Of a DNA stretch of 64,000 bases, positions 43,354 to 51,041 are shown in pieces (position 1 is the first letter of the stretch; each line of letters opens with the position of its first letter). This DNA comes from Olsenella uli (GTDB taxonomy: Bacteria > Actinomycetota > Coriobacteriia > Coriobacteriales > Atopobiaceae): NCBI RefSeq assembly GCF_016899935.1, contig NZ_JACJJK010000010.1:1-64000 (forward strand), read 5' to 3'. The position numbers and the translations under genes were made by a program. A model generated the notes under the pieces. The model searched no databases. It was not told the DNA's origin and saw only the letters and a program-made list of their open reading frames with translations.

Positions 43354-46300
43354 GTGGCCATCCCCCACCTGCAACGAGTCGACGCGGTCCTCCACGACCT
43401 GGCCGGCTACGCGCTCGACAGCGCCAAGGAGGTCCTGCACGTCGGGGCCGACGTCGCCGAGACCGTGGTCGAGCTCGAGGAGGAGGACCTCCACGCCATA
43501 GAGGCCGCGACCACCCAGTTCAGCGAGCGCCTGGGCGCCGAGTGGGACGCGACCGTGGTGCCCCTGTTCGGCCGGATGGACGACGCCGCCATCCGAGTCG
43601 ACGCCGCGGACGCCTACGCGCGCTCCGTCTCGCCGACCTACGCGCAGGCCCGCGCCGGCGCGCCCGGCCTCGGCGAGGCGCGCGCGAGCGGCGAGCGGCG
43701 CGGGACCGACGCCCCGCTCGAGGATCTGGTGAGCCAGATGGAGGCACTCGCTGCGCAGGCGGAGCGCCTGCGCGACCAGGTGACGCAGAACGCGCGCCTG
43801 CCGCGCCTGCTCCAGGACCGTTCGCTCGCGACGGCGCTCGCGGACGTCGTGGAGCAGGCGAAGGACTGCTACCTCTGCACCGGCGACGACCTCATCCGCC
43901 GGGAGCGCGAGCGCCTCGTCGCGCGGCTGGAGCGCGCGTGCGCACCTCGCTCCAACGCGCAGGAGGTCGAGCGCATCCAGGCCGCCGGCGCGCGCAAGCA
44001 GCACCGCATCGCCGACGGCGCACGCGAGGGCTTCGCGCGCATCCTCTCCCCGCGCGACGTGGACCTGCTCGACGAGCTCGCCAACCTCTCGGTCGAGGGC
44101 GTGGCCGACCCCGGCGCGCGCACGAGCGACTTCCTGCTGCTCGGCTGGCTCGTCCACGAGCTGCCGGAGGGGCCGTTCACCCCCGAGTTCACCGACGTCA
44201 CGCCCGTCCTTCTCGACATCCCGCGCGCCTTCCGCGCCTGCTACGGGGACCGTCTGGACGACGGCCGCCTGATCGTCCCCCAGCTCGTCGACCGCAGCGA
44301 CAACTGCTCGGTCGCCGTGGCGGGCAACCGCGCGGACGCCCTCCCCGCCATCTCCGCCCTGGCCGCCCTCGAGCTCGCCGGGACGCGGGCGGGGTGCCAG
44401 CGCTTCGTCGTCATCGACTGCTCGCCCGGGCACCTCGGCCTCGCGCAGTGGCTGCCCTTCGTCGAGTCCTGTCCCCAGCTGCTCGACGAGCCGCTGCTCT
44501 CCTCGCTCGACGAGGCGGCGCCCGTCCTGCAGCGTCTCGCCGAGCGGGCCGTGAGCGCCACCTACGACTCGGCGCTCGACCTGGCGGAGCGGACCGCCGC
44601 AGAGGACGGCTCCCACGCCCCGCTCACCACCGTCATCGCGATCAACGTGCCGTGCCTTCTGGACGAGGCCCACATCGCGCCGCTCGTGAACATCGCCCAG
44701 CATGGCATGCACGCCGGCGTGAACCTGATCGTGAGCACGCTGCCGGCCGACGACCGGGACCGCCGTCGCGGCCTCTACGACCTCCTGCAGAGCATGCCCG
44801 AGGAGAGCCTCGTCATAGACTGCCCCGATGGGGACAGCTACGCCGTCTGGGGCAACCGCCTCGTGCTCGAGCCCACGGACTGGTCCGTCCTCGGCCGCGT
44901 GCGGGAGGGCCTCGAGCGGGCCGAGCGGGCGGCCGAGCTGCGCTACCGGGGCATCGCGGGGCTCGTCCCCGCCGGGGAGGTCGGGCGCGGCGACGCCTCG
45001 GAGGCGCTCCGCGTGCCCTTCGGCCTCGCGCCGGACGGCTCGGCCGTGGCGCTCGAGCTCGGCGACGCCGTCGCCGCCGGCCTCTCCCACTTCGCGCTCG
45101 CCACGGGCACCACCGGCACCGGCAAGTCCTCGCTGCTGCACACGCTCATCCTCTCCGCCCTCTCCCGCTACGCGCCGAGCGAGCTCGAGCTCTACCTGCT
45201 CGACTTCAAGCAGGGCGTGGAGTTCGAGGTCTACCGCAGCTACCGCCTGCCGCAGGTCCGCGTGGTCGCGCTTGACGCCGACCAGGCCTTCGGCGTGAGC
45301 GTGCTCGAGGCGCTCGACGCCGAGCTTCGCCGGCGCGCCCAGCTCTACCAGGACCTCGGCGTCACGAGCTACGCCGCCGCGCGCCGCGCGACCGCAGAGC
45401 CCCTCCCCCGCGTCCTCGTGATCCTGGACGAGTTCCAGGTCCTGCTGAACGAGGCCACCGACCGGCGCGCGGCCAACCGCGCCGCCCAGATCATGCGCAC
45501 CTTCTTCCAGACGGCGCGCGCCTTTGGCATGCACTTCGTCATGGCGACCCAGGCGCTCTCGTCGCTTGGCGCCGGCTGCAGCATGGGGCTCTCCGACCTC
45601 TCGCAGGTGAACGTCCGCATCGGCCTCAACAACTCCGAGGCGGAGCACGCGCGCCTGTTCGGCGAGCGGGCGGCGCGGGACGCGCGCCGGCTCATCGGGG
45701 ACGCCAAGGGCTCGGGCGCCTACCTCGTGGACAAGGACGCCGCCGAGCCCGACGTGCGCGCCTTCCGCGTCTGCTACTGCGACGACGCCGAGAAGGACCG
45801 CGTGCTCTCCGAGGTCCAGGCGCGCTGCGCGGATGTGACGGCCGAGCCGACCTTCGTCTATCGCGGCACGGACATCCCGCGTCTGAGCGCCTCGCCCGCC
45901 TTCTCCGCGCCCGGCGGCGCGCCGGCGGAGCGCGGGCGGGCACGCCTGATCCACCTCGGCGAGTCGGCGCGCATGGGACGGCAGGCCGCCCTGGAGCTCT
46001 CGCGCATGCGCCGCTCCACCCTGTTCGCGCTGACCTCGGACGTCGAGACGTGCGACCGGCTCGCGGCGACCTACGTCGCCGGCGCCGCCTGGGACGCGCC
46101 CGCAGCGGACGCCCCGAGCGTCTACGTGCTCGACGCCCACGTCATCGGGGGCGACGGCGCCGCGCCGGCCGTCGAGGCCGTCTGCCGTTGGGCGGGCGGT
46201 CGCGCGTGGGTGGCGCGGAGCGCCGCCGAGGCGGTGGCGCTCCTCGACGAGCTGGCCGGCCTCCTCGAGGGACGCGGGCAGGACGGCGCGGGCGAGGGCC

Positions 46301-46869
46301 GCACGGCCCACCTCGTCCTCGTGGACCACCAGCTCTCGGAGCCCCTTGCCGCCCTCGTGGAGGGCCGCGAGCTCTCCCCCTGGCGCGCCGACGACGAGCC
46401 GGCGCCCGCAGGCGCGCCCGCGCCCGAGCCGGCGCGGCCCGCTGCAGGCGCGGTCCCCGGTGTCGAGGGCCTCGACGCCCTTCTCGCCCGCCTGGACGCC
46501 CTCTCCGCCGGCGCCGACGCCCCGGCCGAGCCGGCCGCCCCCGCAGCCGCGCAGGACGCCCCCGCGCGCCCGCGCGCCGGCCGCGACCTGCTGGCGCGCC
46601 TGCTCGACGCCGGCCACGCGCGCGGCGTCAACGTGGCGCTCTTCTCGTCCGACTACCTCGTCGTGCGGGACCTGCGCTACGAGGTGCTGCCCAAGATGGC
46701 GTGGCGCGTGGTGAGCGGCCTCTCGGACGACCAGTGCCACGCGGTCGTCCCCGACGTGAACCCCGCCGCGCTGCGGTCCAACACCGCCGTGCTCTGGGAC
46801 GGGGCGCACCCGGCCCTCGCCTTCAAGCCCTATCGGATCGACGCGGAGAGCCTGCCCGCGCTCCCCTAG
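43354..46869 (+). CDS. FtsK/SpoIIIE-type (EssC/EccC-like) ATPase
   Basis: 1171 residues. About 270 N-terminal residues form coiled coil. A degenerate ATPase-like domain follows (FVVIDCSPGHLGLAQWLPF; PLTTVIAINVPCLLDEAHIA), then a canonical FtsK domain with Walker A GTTGTGKSSLLHTLIL (Lys591) and Walker B VLVILDEFQVLL (Asp692-Glu693), plus ARAFGMHFVMATQALSSLG. A third, degenerate domain and an Ala/Pro linker complete the protein. No membrane helix is obvious, unlike EccC or EssC. Three ATPase-like domains with one catalytic fit a type VII-like motor. GTG start with GGGAGGAG upstream. Confidence 0.85.
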   Translation: MAIPHLQRVDAVLHDLAGYALDSAKEVLHVGADVAETVVELEEEDLHAIEAATTQFSERLGAEWDATVVPLFGRMDDAAIRVDAADAYARSVSPTYAQARAGAPGLGEARASGERRGTDAPLEDLVSQMEALAAQAERLRDQVTQNARLPRLLQDRSLATALADVVEQAKDCYLCTGDDLIRRERERLVARLERACAPRSNAQEVERIQAAGARKQHRIADGAREGFARILSPRDVDLLDELANLSVEGVADPGARTSDFLLLGWLVHELPEGPFTPEFTDVTPVLLDIPRAFRACYGDRLDDGRLIVPQLVDRSDNCSVAVAGNRADALPAISALAALELAGTRAGCQRFVVIDCSPGHLGLAQWLPFVESCPQLLDEPLLSSLDEAAPVLQRLAERAVSATYDSALDLAERTAAEDGSHAPLTTVIAINVPCLLDEAHIAPLVNIAQHGMHAGVNLIVSTLPADDRDRRRGLYDLLQSMPEESLVIDCPDGDSYAVWGNRLVLEPTDWSVLGRVREGLERAERAAELRYRGIAGLVPAGEVGRGDASEALRVPFGLAPDGSAVALELGDAVAAGLSHFALATGTTGTGKSSLLHTLILSALSRYAPSELELYLLDFKQGVEFEVYRSYRLPQVRVVALDADQAFGVSVLEALDAELRRRAQLYQDLGVTSYAAARRATAEPLPRVLVILDEFQVLLNEATDRRAANRAAQIMRTFFQTARAFGMHFVMATQALSSLGAGCSMGLSDLSQVNVRIGLNNSEAEHARLFGERAARDARRLIGDAKGSGAYLVDKDAAEPDVRAFRVCYCDDAEKDRVLSEVQARCADVTAEPTFVYRGTDIPRLSASPAFSAPGGAPAERGRARLIHLGESARMGRQAALELSRMRRSTLFALTSDVETCDRLAATYVAGAAWDAPAADAPSVYVLDAHVIGGDGAAPAVEAVCRWAGGRAWVARSAAEAVALLDELAGLLEGRGQDGAGEGRTAHLVLVDHQLSEPLAALVEGRELSPWRADDEPAPAGAPAPEPARPAAGAVPGVEGLDALLARLDALSAGADAPAEPAAPAAAQDAPARPRAGRDLLARLLDAGHARGVNVALFSSDYLVVRDLRYEVLPKMAWRVVSGLSDDQCHAVVPDVNPAALRSNTAVLWDGAHPALAFKPYRIDAESLPALP

Positions 46870-46896
46870 CGCGGGCGTCGCAGAAAGGAGCGCCGC

Positions 46897-47178
46897 ATGG
46901 CACGCGGACAGCAGGCCGTCGAGGCGATGAACGACATGGTCAAAAGCCTCACCCGGACCCTCGAGCAGCAGAACGAGCTCTGCGAGGGGCTCGTGAGCAA
47001 CTACGAGGTGGTGCTCGGCCAGTGGAACGACGAGAAGTGCGAGGAGCTCGGCAACGTCATCCGCGACATCGTCGTGAAGATGCGCGCCCCCTACGCCGAC
47101 ATCCACGAGTGCGTCACGCGCATCCAGCTCCTGCGCGGCGCCCTCGAGGACTATCTGAACACCCACGTGTCCGCCTAG
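46897..47178 (+). CDS. WXG100-like helical hairpin protein
   Basis: 93 residues of two helices around a turn with Trp43 in NYEVVLGQWNDEKCEELG. Trp at position 43 is where WXG100 proteins have their WXG turn, though here it reads WND. No signal peptide. A good ribosome site (AAAGGAG) precedes the ATG. It follows the FtsK-like ATPase, as secreted partners do in type VII loci. Two cysteines at 29 and 48 and one at 71 are unusual for this group. Confidence 0.65.
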   Translation: MARGQQAVEAMNDMVKSLTRTLEQQNELCEGLVSNYEVVLGQWNDEKCEELGNVIRDIVVKMRAPYADIHECVTRIQLLRGALEDYLNTHVSA

Positions 47179-47198
47179 CGACCGGGGGCGGAGGCAGC

Positions 47199-47714
47199 AT
47201 GAGCTACGACCTGGAGAGACTCGCGGCGTTCCGCGAGAGCGCCCGACGCCTCGACGAGGTGACGCGCGAGCAGGACCGCACCGTCGAGCGCATCATCGAC
47301 GACGCCGAGCGCGCGATCGACGAGCGCGTGCGCGCGCAGCGGGAGCGCCGCGAGGAGGCCGAGCGCACCGCGCGAACCGCCCGCGACGAGCTCTGGCGCA
47401 TCGACCGCGACGAGCGCTACGCGCGCTCGGACGACGAGAAGCTCGAGTACGTGGAGCGGACGCGGCGTCAGTCCGTCCTTCTCGCCGAGGCGGAGGCGGA
47501 GGCGACCGAGCGCGCCCGCCGCGCCGCCGCGTGGGAGGACGAGCTCGACGACTGCCGGCGCGAGTTCGAGGAGGCGGCCTTCCGCGTGCGCCAGCTCCTG
47601 AACGGTCCGGGCAACCGCTACGCAGAGTCGCTCGGGATGGCCGTCATGCGCCTCGAGGAGGCGCTCCAGGCCTACTACGACACCGACGTGCACGTCAGCG
47701 GCATGCAGCGATAG
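47199..47714 (+). CDS. Coiled-coil protein of unknown function
   Basis: 171 residues, highly charged and predicted to be one long coiled coil: SYDLERLAAFRESARRLDEV, ERRDEEAE-type Arg/Glu heptads, and a less charged C-terminal segment (FRVRQLLNGPGNRYAESLGM). ATG with GGGGGCGGAGG upstream. It may bind the helical neighbours or the ATPase. I do not recognise a family. Confidence 0.68.
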   Translation: MSYDLERLAAFRESARRLDEVTREQDRTVERIIDDAERAIDERVRAQRERREEAERTARTARDELWRIDRDERYARSDDEKLEYVERTRRQSVLLAEAEAEATERARRAAAWEDELDDCRREFEEAAFRVRQLLNGPGNRYAESLGMAVMRLEEALQAYYDTDVHVSGMQR

Positions 47715-47728
47715 AGAAGAGGATGACG

Positions 47729-48508
47729 ATGATCAAGCTTCCCAACGCCCCCGACGAGCGCCTCCAGACCGGCACGACCGTGCCCCTGCCCGCGCTCAAG
47801 ACCGCGCTCGAGCGCGTGATTGGCCAGACCGGCTTTCCCGCGACGGTCGAGCTCACCCAGGCCAAGCCGGCGGGCTTTCTCAAGGACCCGATCGAGTGCC
47901 TCGTGATCGCGCACGCCACGGACCGCAAGAACTACCAGCAGGTGGTCCTCACGCAGGCGCAGGCCGCCGTGTCGGCCCGACTCATGGTCTACTACGTGGG
48001 CAACAACAAGTACACGCGGGCCATGCGCGCCGGAGAGATGGTGCAGCACCCCTCGCTCACGACCGACCTGATCTCCGGCGTGACCCGCATGCTCAACGCC
48101 GACAAGGCCCAGCAGCAGGAGATGTACTTCGAGGACCTGGGGGGCGTGGTCGTGCAGGCCATCGAGCTCGTACGCAGCGGCGAGGTGCGCGCCGAGGCCC
48201 CGCGCCCCGCGGCCGCGCCGGCACCGGCCCCACGTCCCGCTCCGGCCCCGCAGCCCGCACCCGCGCGGCCTGCCCCGCAGCCCGCCGCCGCGTCGCGGCC
48301 CGAGCCACGGCCGGCGCCCGCGCCCCAGCCTACCTACCGGACCGTCCCCATGGACCAGGTCGCCGGCGAGAAGGTCCGCGCCACGTGCGCGTGCCCCGAC
48401 TGCGGAGCCGCGCTCACCGTGACGGTCCCCAACGCAAACTGCCTCGTCAACATCACCTGCACCGAGTGCGGGCGCACGTTCCCCATGGAGGTCCGTCGCC
48501 ACAGCTAG
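47729..48508 (+). CDS. Two-domain protein with C-terminal zinc ribbon
   Basis: 259 residues. The first 150 form a compact domain (LPALKTALERVIGQTGFPAT, LKDPIECLVIAHATDRKNYQ, QAAVSARLMVYYVGNNKYTR) of unknown family. A Pro/Ala-rich linker (about 155-205) leads to a zinc ribbon, CACPDCGAALTVTVPN, then CTECGRTFPMEV. The start at 47729 has AGAGG at good spacing; an ATG two codons upstream is too close to it. The zinc ribbon resembles those of the next two proteins. Confidence 0.72.
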   Translation: MIKLPNAPDERLQTGTTVPLPALKTALERVIGQTGFPATVELTQAKPAGFLKDPIECLVIAHATDRKNYQQVVLTQAQAAVSARLMVYYVGNNKYTRAMRAGEMVQHPSLTTDLISGVTRMLNADKAQQQEMYFEDLGGVVVQAIELVRSGEVRAEAPRPAAAPAPAPRPAPAPQPAPARPAPQPAAASRPEPRPAPAPQPTYRTVPMDQVAGEKVRATCACPDCGAALTVTVPNANCLVNITCTECGRTFPMEVRRHS

Positions 48509-48536
48509 CGACGGGCCGCACGCACGAAGGAGTCAC

Positions 48537-49049
48537 ATGGTCGACCACAGCCACCCCCGCATCCGGATCGGTTCCGACGGGACCATCCGGATGGACGACA
48601 AGGACAAGAAGAAGACGAACGTCCAGGTGCGCGCCGACGGCACCATCCACGTCGGTGACGCACATGGCCCGCAGACGGCGACGTCACAGGGCGTCACCCA
48701 GGGCGACTTCCGCGTCCTCACCTGCCCCAACTGCGGCGAGCGCCTCCGCGCGATCGAGCCCAACCGCGACGTCACCGTGGAGATCGACTGTCCAAGGTGC
48801 CACAAGACATCCTTCTTCCACCTCACGGCCGTCCCGGGCGCCGCGCCGACACCGGCGCCGGCACCGGAGAAGAAGCAGGTCGAGAAGGGCAACGGCTGCC
48901 TCGTGAGCCTCCTTGGTGCCGCCTTTCTGGGCGTCTTCTGGGGCTTCGTCTGCGGCGTGCTCGGCATCCCCCTGCCCCCTGACATCGTCGGCTGGGTCGT
49001 GGCCATCATCTCGTTCTTCTACCTCTGGCTCGCGGCCGACCCGCTCTAA
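48537..49049 (+). CDS. DGTI-motif protein with zinc ribbon and membrane helices
   Basis: 170 residues. The N-terminus carries two copies of a short motif: PRIRIGSDGTIRMDD and VQVRADGTIHVGD. A zinc ribbon follows (CPNCGERLRAIEP, CPRCHKTSFF), then a Pro-rich linker and a C-terminal hydrophobic hairpin (GCLVSLLGAAFLGVFWGFVC and IVGWVVAIISFFYLWLA). Expected to be a membrane protein with a cytoplasmic ribbon. AAGGAGTC precedes the ATG. It is a paralogue of the next gene. Confidence 0.72.
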   Translation: MVDHSHPRIRIGSDGTIRMDDKDKKKTNVQVRADGTIHVGDAHGPQTATSQGVTQGDFRVLTCPNCGERLRAIEPNRDVTVEIDCPRCHKTSFFHLTAVPGAAPTPAPAPEKKQVEKGNGCLVSLLGAAFLGVFWGFVCGVLGIPLPPDIVGWVVAIISFFYLWLAADPL

Positions 49050-49073
49050 CCTCGACACGCCCTCAGGAGACCC

Positions 49074-49592
49074 ATGACACGTCACGACCACCCACGTATC
49101 CGCATAGACGCCGATGGCACCATCCACCGAGACGACGAGCCGACCGAGCCCAACACGAGCGCCGACGCCCCTGTCCGCGACGCCGCGCAGGTCGCCGCCG
49201 AGCGCGTTGCCTGCGCCACGGCCCAGTCCCAGCGCACGGCCCCAGACGACGTTGGCTATCTCCTCCTCACCTGCCCGAGCTGTGGGACAAAGATCCGCAT
49301 CGCCCGGCCCGCCGACGCGCACACCACCATCCGGCTCACCTGCCCGAAGTGCCGCCGGGAGCACGTCTTCCGCCTCGGCGACGACCCAAAGCCCGCCTCC
49401 GCGCAGAAGAGCCCGTCCTCCCTCAGCCTCAAGGGCTGTCTCCTGGCATTTCTCGCCTTTGAGGGTTCCGCCGTCGCCCTCGTGGCCCTCCTCATGGGCC
49501 TCGGACACCTCGGCATCTTTCTTGCCATGGTGATCGGAGCATTCATCGCCCTTCTCGTCTACTCCGCCTACGTCAAAAGGAAGTCATCGTGA
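49074..49592 (+). CDS. DGTI-motif protein with zinc ribbon and membrane helices, paralogue
   Basis: 172 residues with the same layout as the gene before it: HPRIRIDADGTIHRDDE, a polar stretch, a zinc ribbon (CPSCGTKIRIARP, CPKCRREHVFRL), and two hydrophobic segments (GCLLAFLAFEGSAVALVALL, LGIFLAMVIGAFIALLVYSA). The stop overlaps the GTG of the following gene (GTGA). It probably arose by tandem duplication, though the linker differs. Confidence 0.72.
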   Translation: MTRHDHPRIRIDADGTIHRDDEPTEPNTSADAPVRDAAQVAAERVACATAQSQRTAPDDVGYLLLTCPSCGTKIRIARPADAHTTIRLTCPKCRREHVFRLGDDPKPASAQKSPSSLSLKGCLLAFLAFEGSAVALVALLMGLGHLGIFLAMVIGAFIALLVYSAYVKRKSS

Positions 49593-49834
49593 GCGACACC
49601 AAGCCCAAGACCGCAGCCCCCAAGACCGCCGGACGCAAGGTCTCCGTGGGCTCCGACGGCACCATCCACGTGAAGAACGCCCCCAAGACCGCAGCCTCTT
49701 CCCAGCAAACGCCGCAGCCCCAGCCCGCCCAGGAGGACAACGGCGGATGCGCCGGCTGCCTCGGTCAGCTCCTCGGCCTGTTCCTCTGGGCCATGATCAT
49801 CATGTTCGTGCTCCACCTGCTCGGGCTCGCGTAG
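49589..49834 (+). CDS. Short DGTI-motif membrane protein
   Basis: 81 residues. A Lys/Ala/Pro-rich start leads to KVSVGSDGTIHVKNAPK, a second polar linker and one C-terminal hydrophobic segment (GQLLGLFLWAMIIMFVLHLL) preceded by GGCAGC. It is the last gene of the operon, translated from a GTG overlapping the gene before. It lacks the zinc ribbon. A 31-bp palindrome follows 26 bases after the stop. Confidence 0.68.
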   Translation: MSDTKPKTAAPKTAGRKVSVGSDGTIHVKNAPKTAASSQQTPQPQPAQEDNGGCAGCLGQLLGLFLWAMIIMFVLHLLGLA

Positions 49835-49859
49835 GAGCATCGTGCCGTGCGCCCGAACT

Positions 49860-49890
49860 TGCCTAAAAGGGGTCTGACCCCTTTTAGGCA
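49860..49890. repeat. 31-bp perfect palindrome (TGCCTAAAAGGGGTC family), copy 2
   Basis: Arms 49860-49874 and 49876-49890 around one central T; identical to the copies at 2026-2056 and 50951-50981. It closes the conjugation operon on its left and forms the left border of the low-GC toxin-antitoxin segment on its right. No T-run follows on the plus strand. Confidence 0.9.
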
Positions 49891-50156
49891 TCTCGTCGTC
49901 GCCGTCTTTGGATGACAGTCACTTCGAGACACCACGCACGACCAACTGAAGACGCCTTCGTACCAGAGAAAACTCACCTCATCCCAAGATTGTGCACTCG
50001 CAGGTCAGACACTCCCGTTCGCCGATGCGTTTTCAAATCTCTTTTCCATCACGAGCAATTGACCTGCCCCGTCAGGTTCGCGCCAGCTCCCTGGCAGACA
50101 GGGATTTCTCCAAACGTATAGGCTCTCCCCACAGCTTGAGAGCCAGGGGGGCAAAC
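49891..50156. other. Low-GC intergenic stretch before the toxin-antitoxin genes
   Basis: About 52 % G+C by count over two lines, against about 70 % elsewhere. It holds a hairpin (GGCTCTC/GAGAGCC, 50121-50144) and a -10-like TATAGG near 50117. No supported gene. The composition suggests the segment up to about 50940 was acquired from another source. Confidence 0.5.
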
Positions 50157-50198
50157 ATGAGCCAAAGGCAGCGGCAGCTTCGGCGAAGGTTGCGATAT

Positions 50199-50228
50199 CC
50201 TTCTGGTAAGGAATTCCTTACCAGAAGG
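50199..50228 (+). promoter_or_regulatory. 30-bp perfect palindrome over the antitoxin ribosome site
   Basis: CCTTCTGGTAAGGAA and its exact complement abut each other. The right arm ends in CAGAAGG, which is part of the AGAAGGAG ribosome site of the GTG at 50238. It could be the operator where the AbrB-type antitoxin represses its own operon, or an RNA hairpin that hides the ribosome site. Confidence 0.7.
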
Positions 50229-50237
50229 AGCGGAGCC

Positions 50238-50522
50238 GTGGCAGATGTGATTGACGTTGTAAAGATAACCTCCAAGGGGCAGATAACACTGCCCGCCAGC
50301 GTGAGGTCGGTCCTTTCCGTCGGGGAGGGGGATCGGGTCATCTTCATCCGAGCCAACGACGGAAGCATCCTGTTGCGAAACAGCAATCTCGAGGCGCTCC
50401 TCGAGGCGCGGGACGCGTTCGAGGGCGCTGCGGAGGAGGCCGGACTCTCCACAATGGAGGATGTAACCCAACTCGTCAAATCCGTGCGCTCGACACGTCG
50501 AGATGATGCGTCATGCGGGTGA
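50238..50522 (+). CDS. AbrB/MazE-type antitoxin
   Basis: 94 residues from GTG at 50238, which has AGAAGGAG at ideal distance. The swapped-hairpin AbrB domain is VVKITSKGQITLPASVRSVL then SVGEGDRVIFI at the N-terminus; the C-terminal part (ALLEARDAFEGAAEEAGLST) should bind the toxin. An upstream ATG at 50157, also with a good ribosome site, would add 27 residues and place the palindrome inside the gene. The end overlaps the toxin start by about ten bases, the usual arrangement of such pairs. Confidence 0.85.
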   Translation: MADVIDVVKITSKGQITLPASVRSVLSVGEGDRVIFIRANDGSILLRNSNLEALLEARDAFEGAAEEAGLSTMEDVTQLVKSVRSTRRDDASCG

Positions 50523-50923
50523 TGCTTGACACGAACGTCCTCATCTCCGCCATCATCTTTCGTTCACCCACACTGTCCGGCGTTGTCGAAATCGCCTCAA
50601 GACCGGGAAACCGTCTGCTGCTGCCCACGTTCGTCCTCGACGAGTCACGGGAGGTCGTCAGCAGGAAGTGGCCAGGGCGACGTGCGGCATTCGAGAGGTT
50701 CGTCTCAGCCCTCTCGTTTGATGTCGTGACCACCCCGCAGGGCAGCTCCGAGGACCTCCCCTACATCCAGGACCCAGATGACTACCCCGTCCTTCTCTCG
50801 GCACTCACAGGATGTGCCAATGTGCTCGTTACCGGCGACAAGGACTTCGGGGGCGTGGAGGTCCCCGATCTGGCAATCATGACGCCAGCCGAGTTCGTCA
50901 AGCGCTTTGGATGCGACAGCTAA
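50513..50923 (+). CDS. PIN-domain toxin (VapC-like ribonuclease)
   Basis: 136 residues. The PIN fold and its acidic residues are visible: MLDTNVLISAIIF (first Asp), LPTFVLDESREVV (Glu), and LVTGDKDFGGVEVPD (Asp pair) near the C-terminus. This subfamily (PIN_3, putative toxin COG1569 type) pairs with AbrB-like antitoxins. It would cleave RNA when free of antitoxin. The start may be ATG at 50513 or at 50522; both lack strong ribosome sites, in line with coupling. Confidence 0.85.
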   Translation: MRVMLDTNVLISAIIFRSPTLSGVVEIASRPGNRLLLPTFVLDESREVVSRKWPGRRAAFERFVSALSFDVVTTPQGSSEDLPYIQDPDDYPVLLSALTGCANVLVTGDKDFGGVEVPDLAIMTPAEFVKRFGCDS

Positions 50924-50949
50924 GCGGTACGCAAGATGAGCTGCTGAAC

Positions 50950-50982
50950 TTGCCTAAAAGGGGTCTGACCCCTTTTAGGCAA
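50950..50982. repeat. 31-bp perfect palindrome (TGCCTAAAAGGGGTC family), copy 3
   Basis: Arms 50951-50965 and 50967-50981, with one more pair on each side. It lies between the convergent toxin gene and efp, and together with copy 2 brackets the toxin-antitoxin module; both are preceded by GAACT in the same direction. Confidence 0.9.
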
Positions 50983-51041
50983 AAAGGGGCCGCCCCGGTC
51001 TTTCGGAGCGGCTCGAAGTCGCGCGTTCTTCTCGCCCGGCG

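Noticed and set aside
43270-47166. Minus-strand open frame of about 1300 codons opposite the FtsK-like gene
   Set aside because: It is the shadow of a gene with clear FtsK motifs, and its translation is repetitive Val/Ala/Glu/His with no domain.
49860-49890. Calling the 31-bp palindrome a simple Rho-independent terminator of the operon
   Set aside because: No T-run follows on the plus strand and identical copies occur in other contexts, so it is listed as a repeat that may also terminate.
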